Shown here: piece after piece, positions 1 through 5,583 of the stretch
Position numbering within the stretch: position 1 is the stretch's first letter
Layout: every line of letters begins with the position of its first letter
The notes under the pieces: model-generated
Told to the model about the DNA's origin: nothing
What the model saw: only the letters and a program-made list of their open reading frames with translations
The model's database searches: none
Source: JAKQHY01 sp034429675
GTDB lineage: Bacteria; Chloroflexota; Anaerolineae; B4-G1; SLSP01
Direction: 5' to 3'
Assembly: GCA_034429675.1 (NCBI GenBank)
Contig: DAOUFX010000528.1
Location: 1-5,633 of the forward strand
DNA: 5,633 nt
Translations under genes and position numbers: made by a program

Positions 1-37
1 GCATTTTGATTTCGGGGCACGGTCTCCGTACAGAAGA

Positions 38-77
38 AGACGCAAAATTTTGCGTCTCTACGAAAATACGGATTTTC
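38..77. repeat. Perfect 20-bp palindrome with adjacent small hairpin
   Basis: AGACGCAAAATTTTGCGTCT at 38-57 is its own reverse complement. It can fold with an 8-bp stem and an AATT loop. The next bases (62-77) form a second perfect hairpin, GAAAAT-ACGG-ATTTTC. The right flank reads CTCTACG, and CGTA also occurs at 27-30 on the left, which suggests a longer ancestral palindrome whose left arm has picked up extra bases. From memory, similar palindromes centred on GACGCAAAATTTTGCGTC occur as dispersed repeats in Chloroflexota and cyanobacteria; I could not verify this here. It could also act as a bidirectional terminator, but no strong T-run follows either arm. Confidence 0.6.
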
Positions 78-240
78 CCCCATCTTGAAATGCGCCCATG
101 GCAAGAGCGATTGGAAATCCAAAATCGAATATCAACCACAAAGCAAACTGTTAAAAAAACTTTTTGGAAGCACGATTGGAAAAATTCCAGGAATCTTACC
201 AGTTGGATTTTTAGAGGCATTGTGAGGCTATGATAAAAAT

Positions 241-310
241 ATTCGTGGTTGTACGGCCGCTCCACCGATTCACATCCTATTCGTGGCCGGCATCCACCGA
301 TTCGCATTCC
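241..310. repeat. Degenerate tandem direct repeat, two copies
   Basis: Two imperfect copies of about 32-37 bp sit head to tail at 241-277 and 279-310. Both begin with ATTCGTGG (241-248, 279-286). Both carry TCCACCGATTC (261-271, 293-303) followed by RCAT-type bases and CC. The copies differ by a short indel in the middle. The repeat ends about 25 bases before the Shine-Dalgarno of the beta-helix gene, so it would probably be in the 5' leader or core promoter. The heptamer ATTCGTG occurs again at 2300-2306, in the leader of the polymerase gene. Confidence 0.6.
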
Positions 311-334
311 CATACCATTTCATAATTCTAAAAG

Positions 335-339
335 AGGAG
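335..339 (+). promoter_or_regulatory. Shine-Dalgarno site for the beta-helix gene
   Basis: AGGAG lies within the purine-rich stretch AGAGGAG (333-339), 7 bases before the ATG at 347. Spacing and sequence are close to ideal. It fixes the start codon, which is also supported by the signal peptide that begins immediately after it. Confidence 0.85.
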
Positions 340-346
340 TAAAACC

Positions 347-2026
347 ATGACCGACAAACATTTTCTGAAATATCTGCTCATTTGCATGGCGCTGATCGCA
401 TTGGCGTTGACCGCTCCACAGGCTGCATTGGCCTGTGGAGGCGGCATTATCTGCGTGGACGTGGATGCAGCCGGGCCCATTCACGACGGCCTGAGCTGGA
501 CGACAGCTTACACGAATGTACAGGACGCATTGGCAGCGACAACGGCCACCGCTCACGAAATTTGGATCGCTGAGGGCATCTACTATCCCGATTTGGGCAT
601 GGGGCAAATGAATGACTCTGTGACCACGACCTTTGCCATACAACCGGGATTGGCGCTCTACGGCGGATTCGCCGGAACCGAAAGTACGTTCAGCCGGCGC
701 GACCCGGCCACCCACATCACCGTTCTCAGCGGCGACATTGACGGGAACGACCTGACCGACGCCCATGGAGTGGTCACCGACACAGACAATATGGTGGGCA
801 ACAATACCTACCATGTGATTACAAATAGAGACGTAACAGAAACCACGTCGGTGGAAACTGCGCGGCTAGATGGATTCACCATCACTGCCGGAAACGACAA
901 GAGCGAGATGCTCTCCGCAGGCGGCGGAATGGACAACTACGGCAATGTCTCGTTGTCCAACATCACCTTTGAGGGCAACTGGGCTCTTTCCGGCGGGGGA
1001 ATGTACAACCACAACAGCAGCAACACTGTGTTGATGGATGTTCTCTTCAGCCACAATACGGGAAGCTATTCAGGCGGAGGCATGTATAATGAGGAAGGAA
1101 GCAATGTAATATCGGCCAACAGCACTTTTGAAGAAAATCTTGGCGGCCTTTCAGGTGGTGGAATGTACAACGCACAGGACAGTCATGTTATACTAAGCGC
1201 GGTTACCTTCAACGGCAATGGCGCTCAAATGGGCGGTGGGATGTATAATACCGGACATGTCACTGTGACAAGCGGAACCTTCAGCAGTAATATGGGGGGG
1301 CGTGGCGGTGGCGCCGGAATAAGAAACGAATACAGTGGTACGCTCACGCTAAACGATGTTGTCTTCAAAGAAAACTGGACCGCGATGAATGGTGGTGGAA
1401 TAAGCAACGGCTCTGACGCAACACTGACCAACGTCACCTTCACCGGCAACAGTGGCCTTACTAACGGGGCGGGCGGAATGTCAAATTACGGCAGCGGTAA
1501 CGTCCTATTGATGAACGTTGCTTTTCACGGCAACGTGGGGTATATCGGCGGGGGAATGTCTTCCAATGGTACCGCGATGTTGATCAATGTTACTTTCAGC
1601 GGCAATTTGGCCTCCATGAGTTGTGGCGGGCTGAGCGGGTCGGCTACTCTGGTCAACTCTATCGTCTGGGGTAACGAAAGCTCGGCGGATCCGCAACGCA
1701 AGCAAATATGCAACATAGAAACGTCCACCATTATCTTCAGCGACATCCAATGGCCCGGCGGCGTTTATACCGGCACCGGCAATATCAACGTTGACCCGCA
1801 ATTCGTTGCACCCATCACGGCCACAGCCGCACCGACTACCACCGGCGACTACCGTTTGCGACTCACATCCCCGGCTATCAACGCCGGCAACAGTCTCAGC
1901 GTTACCGTCGCCACCGACCTGGACGGCAACCCGCGCATCGCCGGCAGCGCCGTGGACCTTGGCGCCTACGAAATCGCAATAAAACAAATCTTGCTGCCCC
2001 TGGTGTTGAAAATGAGTAATGAGTAG
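347..2026 (+). CDS. Secreted right-handed beta-helix protein, choice-of-anchor Q type
   Basis: The 559-residue product is probably exported and surface-attached or released; its ligand or substrate is unknown. Residues 1-29 form a signal peptide: basic start (K4, K8), hydrophobic core, and A-L-A before C30. Cleavage could be by signal peptidase I, or A-L-A-C could be a weak lipobox. Residues about 36-185 match the usual N-terminal part of this family, with a DGLSW...ALA motif, IWIAEGIYYP, YGGFAGTE and LDGFTITAG. Residues about 190-445 hold some ten beta-helix repeats of 21-27 residues, each with GGGM-N and then F-x-x-N, recalling chlamydial polymorphic membrane protein repeats. Residues about 480-542 form the closing segment (DPQF, SPAINAG, DLDGNPRIAG, VDLGAYE). 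The protein ends in ILLPLVLKMSNE, a hydrophobic tail I associate with Chloroflexota secreted proteins. The gene ends in tandem stops TAG TAA (2024-2029). Base and codon use are clearly less G+C-rich than in the polymerase gene. Confidence 0.9.
   Translation: MTDKHFLKYLLICMALIALALTAPQAALACGGGIICVDVDAAGPIHDGLSWTTAYTNVQDALAATTATAHEIWIAEGIYYPDLGMGQMNDSVTTTFAIQPGLALYGGFAGTESTFSRRDPATHITVLSGDIDGNDLTDAHGVVTDTDNMVGNNTYHVITNRDVTETTSVETARLDGFTITAGNDKSEMLSAGGGMDNYGNVSLSNITFEGNWALSGGGMYNHNSSNTVLMDVLFSHNTGSYSGGGMYNEEGSNVISANSTFEENLGGLSGGGMYNAQDSHVILSAVTFNGNGAQMGGGMYNTGHVTVTSGTFSSNMGGRGGGAGIRNEYSGTLTLNDVVFKENWTAMNGGGISNGSDATLTNVTFTGNSGLTNGAGGMSNYGSGNVLLMNVAFHGNVGYIGGGMSSNGTAMLINVTFSGNLASMSCGGLSGSATLVNSIVWGNESSADPQRKQICNIETSTIIFSDIQWPGGVYTGTGNINVDPQFVAPITATAAPTTTGDYRLRLTSPAINAGNSLSVTVATDLDGNPRIAGSAVDLGAYEIAIKQILLPLVLKMSNE
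914..1680 (+). repeat. Coding repeats of the beta-helix domain (GGGM-N...F-x-x-N)
   Basis: About ten in-frame repeats of 21-27 codons start at S190 and run to about residue 445. Each has a glycine-rich turn (GGGMYN, GGGMDN, GGGISN, AGGMSN or CGGL), a variable stretch, then a hydrophobic strand ending in F/V-x-x-N. At DNA level the conserved core is a GGNGGNGG-ATGTA-AA type string, seen near 993, 1073, 1155 and 1233. A run of seven G (1294-1300) lies at the junction of the fifth and sixth repeats, where the protein reads NMGGRGGGAG and the repeat is irregular. Length and copy number could vary by recombination between units; this is inferred, not seen. Confidence 0.8.
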
Positions 2027-2058
2027 TAACTATACAGCCGTCATCTGGCGCAAGCAGA

Positions 2059-2110
2059 CCGACTAAAGTCGGAGTGTACTTACGCGATTGTACTCACCGG
2101 CTTCAGCCGG
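2059..2110. repeat. REP/BIME-like pair of inverted 14-nt palindromes
   Basis: CCGACTAAAGTCGG (2059-2072) folds as a 5-bp stem with a TAAA loop. CCGGCTTCAGCCGG (2097-2110) folds the same way with a TTCA loop. Read on the opposite strand, the second becomes CCGGCTGAAGCCGG, so both fit CCGRCTRAAGYCGG in inverted orientation. The 24 bases between them also have inverted flanks (AGTGTAC and GTACTCA). This is the architecture of a bacterial interspersed mosaic element built from REP units, which in other bacteria are mobilised by Y1 tyrosine (RAYT) transposases. No such transposase is in the window. It lies about 30 bases past the upstream stop and could protect that mRNA's 3' end. Confidence 0.7.
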
Positions 2111-2194
2111 TTCTTCGGCGCAACGCTGGGAAAGATGCCTGTACAGTTAGAGCATAGGCTTCTCGCTCACTCGTAAGTGCGCACAATAATACAG

Positions 2195-2288
2195 AAAGCC
2201 GGGATTTTTGCATCGCGCCTGCGCTATACGGTAGTCTTCGATGGCACAGACACCCTATAGAGCCAGCGCCTTGCTAAAATCCCGGTTT
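2195..2288. repeat. 94-nt imperfect hairpin, MITE-like or structured RNA
   Basis: The two arms (2195-2236 and 2249-2288) pair along nearly their whole length around a 12-nt loop (2237-2248). The paired blocks are AAA with TTT, CCGGGATTTT (2199-2208) with AAAATCCCGG (2276-2285), GCA with TGC, GCGC (2215-2218) with GCGC (2266-2269), CTATA (2224-2228) with TATAG (2256-2260), and GGT-GTC with GAC-ACC. I count about 33 pairs with a few mismatches and bulges. Such a long, decaying inverted repeat suggests a degenerate palindromic mobile element. A transcribed structured RNA is the alternative. Nothing in the loop identifies a family. Confidence 0.65.
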
Positions 2289-2350
2289 CCGCACCAGATA
2301 TTCGTGTTCCATTCATGGATGGCAACCGGCAATTCACTCACCCGCCGACC

Positions 2351-2390
2351 CGCTCACTCGCTCACCCGCTCACCCGCTCACTCGCTCACC
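2351..2390. repeat. Tandem array of five 8-bp units CGCTCACY
   Basis: Five uninterrupted copies read CGCTCAC followed by T, C, C, T, C. Partial units flank it (TTCACTCACCCGCC before, CGCC after). The array ends 25 bases before the polymerase ATG at 2416, so it lies in the promoter or 5' leader. Eight is not a multiple of three, so copy-number changes would not preserve any reading frame, which argues against coding. The strand is purine-poor and gives no ribosome-binding sequence. Confidence 0.85.
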
Positions 2391-2415
2391 CGCCATTCAT
2401 TATTCGCTGATTCGC

Positions 2416-5400
2416 ATGAACCCATTCACCCACCTGCACACACACTCGCATTTCACACTCCTGGGCGCGACCGCGTCGCCGGAGGAGTTGGCGCGCCGCG
2501 CCGCCGCCGAAGGCTGCACGCACCTGGCGCTCACCGACACGCACGCGCTCTACGGCGCGGTGGCCTTCGACCGCGCCTGCCGCGCCGCCGGCGTCACGCC
2601 GATCCTGGGCATGGCGGCGCGCCTCGCCTGGCCGGCGGAACTGGCCGCGCGCCCGGAGTTCGACGCGCCGGGTGAGGTCGTGCTGCTGGCGACCGGCCCG
2701 GCGGGATACCGCTCGCTGTGCCGGCTCTCGTCGCACTTGCAACGCAACGCCGACCGCGAAGCCGCCTGCGCGCGCGGCCTGACCTTCGACGACTTGCGGG
2801 CACATCACGAAGGCCTGCTCTGCTTCGACGGGGGCCGGCGCGGTTGGGTCGCCCGCTGCCTGCACGCCGGCGAACCGGCGCTGGCCCGCGCCGTCGCCGA
2901 GAGGCTGGCCGGCGCATTCCCCGGACGCGCTTACCTGGCGCTGGAGCTGCACTCGGCCGGCGACGTTGCGCTCGCGCACGCCGCAGAATCGCTGGGAATC
3001 GAGCTGGGACTGCCCACCGTGGCCGTCCAGCCCGTCTACTGCCTGGAGATCGAAGATCGCGCCCGGCTGCGGCTGCTGACCGCCATCGCCCGCAACTGCC
3101 CGCTGGACGAAGTCCCGCCCGGCGCCCTGCCGGACGGCGGCGACCCGCGCATCGGCGTCCACTGGCTGCGCCCGGCCGAGATCCGCGAACGCTTCGCCGG
3201 TTTCCCCGGCGCCGTCGCCCGCACCGCCGAGCTGGCCGCCCGCTGCGAACCGGCGCTGCCCGACGGGCGGCTCCTCTGGCCCACCCTCGATTTGCCCGCC
3301 GGCCAGACCCCCGACGACGCGCTCACCGAACAGGCCTACGCCGGGTTGGCGCAGCGCTACCCTGCCAGGAATTCGGACACGGATGACACGGATTCTACGG
3401 ATAAGAAAAAATCCGTCCAATCCGTAGAATCCGTGTCCCATTTCCCCTTCAAGGGCAAAGAACGCCTGGCGCGGGAACTGGCCGCCATCACCCACCACGG
3501 CTACGCCCCACTCTTCCTCATCGTCGCCGACATCGTGCGCCACGCCCGCAGCCACGACATCCCCGTAAGCACGCGCGGCAGCGTGGCGAATTCGCTGACG
3601 GCGTACTGTCTGGGCATCACGACGGTGGATCCGCTGGAGCACGACCTGCTCTTCGAGCGCTTCCTCAATCCGGGGCGGCGCGATCCGCCGGACATTGACC
3701 TGGACTTTTGCAGCCGCCGTCGCGACCTGGTGCTGGCCTACGTGCGCGAGAGGTACGGCGCCGACCGCGTGGCGCTCGTCGCCACGATCAGCACGCTGCA
3801 GCCGCGCTCGGCGCTGCGCGAGACGGCCAAGGCGCTCGGCCTCGACGAAAGCCGCATCGCCGAGCTGCTGCGCACGCTGCCGCACGGCTGGCATCCCCGC
3901 CGCCGCGACGAAGATCACCTGGGCAAGCTGCTGGAGACGTTGGACGATCCCGACCTGCGCGCCATCGTCGCTGCGGCGATAGGCGTCGTCAACGCGCCGC
4001 ACCACCTGAGCATCCACCCGGGCGGCGTGATCATCACCCCCGGCCCGCTCGCCGACACGCTGCCGGTGCAGTGGGCGCCCAAGGGCTTTCTCATCACCCA
4101 GTTCGATCACAACGACGTCGAAGCGGTGGGCTTGCCCAAACTGGACCTACTCGGCATCCGCGCGCTGACGGTGCTGGCGGACGCCGCCGACCTGGTGCGC
4201 CGCGACGCCGACCCCGGCTTTCGCGTGGACAGCATTCCCCTGGACGACGCGGAAACCGGCGCGCTGCTGGCCCGCGCCGAAACCATCGGCATCTTCCAGT
4301 GCGAGTCGGAAGGGGCGCGCCGCACACTGCGCCAGCTCAACGCGCACACCATACGCGATCTGGCCGTCGCCAACGCCTTCTTCAAACCCGGCCCGGCCAT
4401 GGGCGGGATGGCCGACGCCTTCGTGCGACGCTATCGCGGCGAGCTGGAAGTCGCCTACATGCACCCGGCCCTCGTCCCGATCCTGGCTCACACCCAGGGC
4501 GTCCTGATCTACCAGGAGCAAATTCTGCGCATCGCCGTCGAAATCGCCGGGCTGAGTTGGGAACAGGCCGGCTATCTGCGCCGCGGCATGAGCAAGATGA
4601 ATCCCACGGAAATGGCGCGGATGCAGACCGCGTTCGAGGAGGGCTGCCGCCGCCCCGCGCCGGACGGCCCCGGGTTCACGGCGGATCAGGCGCACACGCT
4701 GTGGGAACAGGTCGCGGCGTTCTCCGGCTACGGCTTCAACCAGGGCCACGCCACGGCCTACGCCGACGTGAGTTATCGCTCGGCGTACCTGAAAACCCAC
4801 TACCCCGCGGCGTTCTTCGCGGCGCGGCTGCGGGACTGGGGCGGCTATCACCACCCGGCAGTGTACATGGCCGAGGCGCAACGCCTGGGCATCGGACTGC
4901 GCCTGCCGCACGTCAACCACAGCCTGGGCCGCGTGAGCCTGGCCTGGGAAGCGGAACAGCCGGTCATCTGGCTGGGGCTGAATCTGATCCGCGATCTGCG
5001 CAAGCAGGCGGCGGCGCGGCTGGTGGCCGAGCGCCGCCGGGCGCCGTTTGTCGATCTGCGCGATCTGTTGGAACGGGCGCCGCTGCAAAACAAGGAAATC
5101 GAGCACCTGATCCAGGGCGGGGCGCTGGACGGTCTGGGCGAAAACCGCGCGGCGCTGCTGGCCGAGGCCGGCGTCGCAGGGAACGACCGGGCGCGCCAGA
5201 TGACGTTCAACTTCGTGCGCGAACCGGTCATCGCCGAGAGCTGGCGCCAGCGCTGGCTGTGGGAGCAACGCATCGTGGGGTACCCGTGGAGCGCGTTGCG
5301 CGGCTGGCTGCCGGAGCTGGCGTCCCAGGGCCCGCCGTCAGTTCCGCTGCGCGCCGTGCACATCGCCGAGCGCAGCGTGGATGTCCTGGCCGTGCGCCTT

Positions 5401-5583
5401 CCCGGCTGGGGGCGCGGGGCCTACTACCTCTGGGACGGCGAGAGCTGGGCCATGGCCAAAAACGTTGCGGGGTTGAAGACTCCGCCGCAGTGGGCGCCCG
5501 CCACCTTCCGCGTGCGGCGAGAGCAGGAACGGCGCATGGCGTGGCTGCGGGTAGAGCAGATAGAAATTCTAGCCGTTGGATGA
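2416..5583 (+). CDS. dnaE: C-family DNA polymerase, PolIII alpha (DnaE), DnaE2/ImuC-like
   Basis: The 1055-residue product is a template-directed DNA polymerase. Residues about 2-300 form an N-terminal PHP domain (HLHTHS at 6-11, LTDTHALYG at 39-47), but several metal-ligand positions look lost. The palm follows: RGSVANS (387-393) is the nucleotide-binding loop, PDIDLDF supplies catalytic D426 and D428, and LPKLDLLG supplies the third, D577. GIFQCES, FKPGPA (656-661), YQEQ (699-702), LRRGMSK and YGFNQGH (772-778) are finger motifs. A helix-hairpin-helix region spans about 877-915, and QMTFNF (928-933) fits a beta-clamp-binding hexapeptide. The standard OB fold and tau-binding end are not recognisable; about 120 residues of divergent sequence close the protein. 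GSxANS, PPDIDLDF and the SALRETAKALGL stretch favour DnaE2/ImuC-like translesion enzymes, but LRRGMSK and YGFN are replicative-like, so the subclass is open. The start is set by the PHP motif at residue 6; no Shine-Dalgarno precedes it. A palindromic repeat is inserted in frame at residues 320-341. Confidence 0.92.
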   Translation: MNPFTHLHTHSHFTLLGATASPEELARRAAAEGCTHLALTDTHALYGAVAFDRACRAAGVTPILGMAARLAWPAELAARPEFDAPGEVVLLATGPAGYRSLCRLSSHLQRNADREAACARGLTFDDLRAHHEGLLCFDGGRRGWVARCLHAGEPALARAVAERLAGAFPGRAYLALELHSAGDVALAHAAESLGIELGLPTVAVQPVYCLEIEDRARLRLLTAIARNCPLDEVPPGALPDGGDPRIGVHWLRPAEIRERFAGFPGAVARTAELAARCEPALPDGRLLWPTLDLPAGQTPDDALTEQAYAGLAQRYPARNSDTDDTDSTDKKKSVQSVESVSHFPFKGKERLARELAAITHHGYAPLFLIVADIVRHARSHDIPVSTRGSVANSLTAYCLGITTVDPLEHDLLFERFLNPGRRDPPDIDLDFCSRRRDLVLAYVRERYGADRVALVATISTLQPRSALRETAKALGLDESRIAELLRTLPHGWHPRRRDEDHLGKLLETLDDPDLRAIVAAAIGVVNAPHHLSIHPGGVIITPGPLADTLPVQWAPKGFLITQFDHNDVEAVGLPKLDLLGIRALTVLADAADLVRRDADPGFRVDSIPLDDAETGALLARAETIGIFQCESEGARRTLRQLNAHTIRDLAVANAFFKPGPAMGGMADAFVRRYRGELEVAYMHPALVPILAHTQGVLIYQEQILRIAVEIAGLSWEQAGYLRRGMSKMNPTEMARMQTAFEEGCRRPAPDGPGFTADQAHTLWEQVAAFSGYGFNQGHATAYADVSYRSAYLKTHYPAAFFAARLRDWGGYHHPAVYMAEAQRLGIGLRLPHVNHSLGRVSLAWEAEQPVIWLGLNLIRDLRKQAAARLVAERRRAPFVDLRDLLERAPLQNKEIEHLIQGGALDGLGENRAALLAEAGVAGNDRARQMTFNFVREPVIAESWRQRWLWEQRIVGYPWSALRGWLPELASQGPPSVPLRAVHIAERSVDVLAVRLPGWGRGAYYLWDGESWAMAKNVAGLKTPPQWAPATFRVRREQERRMAWLRVEQIEILAVG
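3375..3438. repeat. In-frame palindromic repeat element inside the polymerase gene
   Basis: Perfect 18-bp inverted arms lie at 3385-3402 and 3420-3437, with a 17-nt loop. GGACACGGAT at 3375-3384 is a second left partner for ATCCGTGTCC at 3429-3438. ACGGAT recurs every 9 bp on the left (3379, 3388, 3397) and ATCCGT every 9 bp on the right (3411, 3420, 3429). Nine bases equal three codons, so the arms are read as DTD-DTD-STD and SVQ-SVE-SVS around KKK, with no stop. The element is about 48% G+C (31 of 64 bases), against a visibly richer host gene. It falls in the linker between the PHP domain and the palm, where DnaE proteins normally have no such sequence. I interpret it as an inserted interspersed repeat. 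Confidence 0.85.

Larger units (their letters stand above)
1..346. other. Non-coding leader region upstream of the beta-helix gene
   Basis: No convincing gene lies here. A 75-codon frame at 6-233 has no family resemblance, no ribosome site and runs through palindromes, so I treat it as chance. The stretch is more A+T-rich than the rest of the window. It holds a 20-bp palindrome (38-57), a small hairpin GAAAAT-ACGG-ATTTTC (62-77), the palindrome TTGGA-AA-TCCAA (111-122), and a 10-bp direct repeat CGATTGGAAA at 108-117 and 173-182. It also holds a degenerate direct repeat at 241-310 and the Shine-Dalgarno of the next gene. Any promoter for that gene should lie here, but no -35/-10 pair with normal spacing is clear. 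An upstream gene could end before base 1. Confidence 0.7.
2027..2415. other. Repeat-rich intergenic region between the two genes
   Basis: No gene is supported in these 389 bases. A 144-codon frame starting at 2241 crosses into the polymerase gene in the wrong frame and reads the 8-bp array as RPAHSLTR repeats, so it is a shadow. The region contains a REP-like inverted pair (2059-2110), a 94-nt imperfect hairpin (2195-2288), an ATTCGTG heptamer at 2300-2306 next to CCATTCATGGATGG, and an 8-bp tandem array (2351-2390). No hairpin followed by a T-run marks a terminator for the upstream gene, and no clear promoter for the polymerase gene is visible. Part of 2112-2194 shows nothing recognisable. 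Confidence 0.7.

Noticed and set aside
6..233. Possible 75-residue protein at the left edge
   Set aside because: No ribosome site or family resemblance, and it reads through two palindromes. A frame of this length is expected by chance.
203..234. Promoter with TTGGAT (203-208) and TATGAT (229-234)
   Set aside because: The spacing is 20 bases, longer than normal, and A+T-rich sequence gives such matches easily.
2059..2111. Rho-independent terminator of the beta-helix gene
   Set aside because: The hairpins are short (5-6 bp stems) and neither is followed by a T-run; the inverted paired layout fits a REP-like element better.
2241..2675. 144-codon frame starting before the polymerase gene
   Set aside because: Its middle is the 8-bp array translated, and its end is the polymerase sequence in a wrong frame.
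3375..3438. CRISPR-like repeats
   Set aside because: The 9-bp iterations lack spacers and form one palindrome; there is no array of 25-40-bp repeats.
3360..3445. Frameshift or pseudogene in the polymerase
   Set aside because: The frame is continuous across the inserted element, and conserved palm motifs follow in the same frame.
2386..4110. Antisense open frame of 574 codons
   Set aside because: It lies opposite the polymerase gene, where strong G+C bias at third positions removes stops on the other strand. Its protein is Arg/Gly/Gln/Ala-rich with no motif, while the sense strand has all DnaE catalytic motifs.
4147..5268. Antisense open frame of 373 codons
   Set aside because: Same explanation: a shadow of the G+C-rich polymerase gene, with no recognisable domain.
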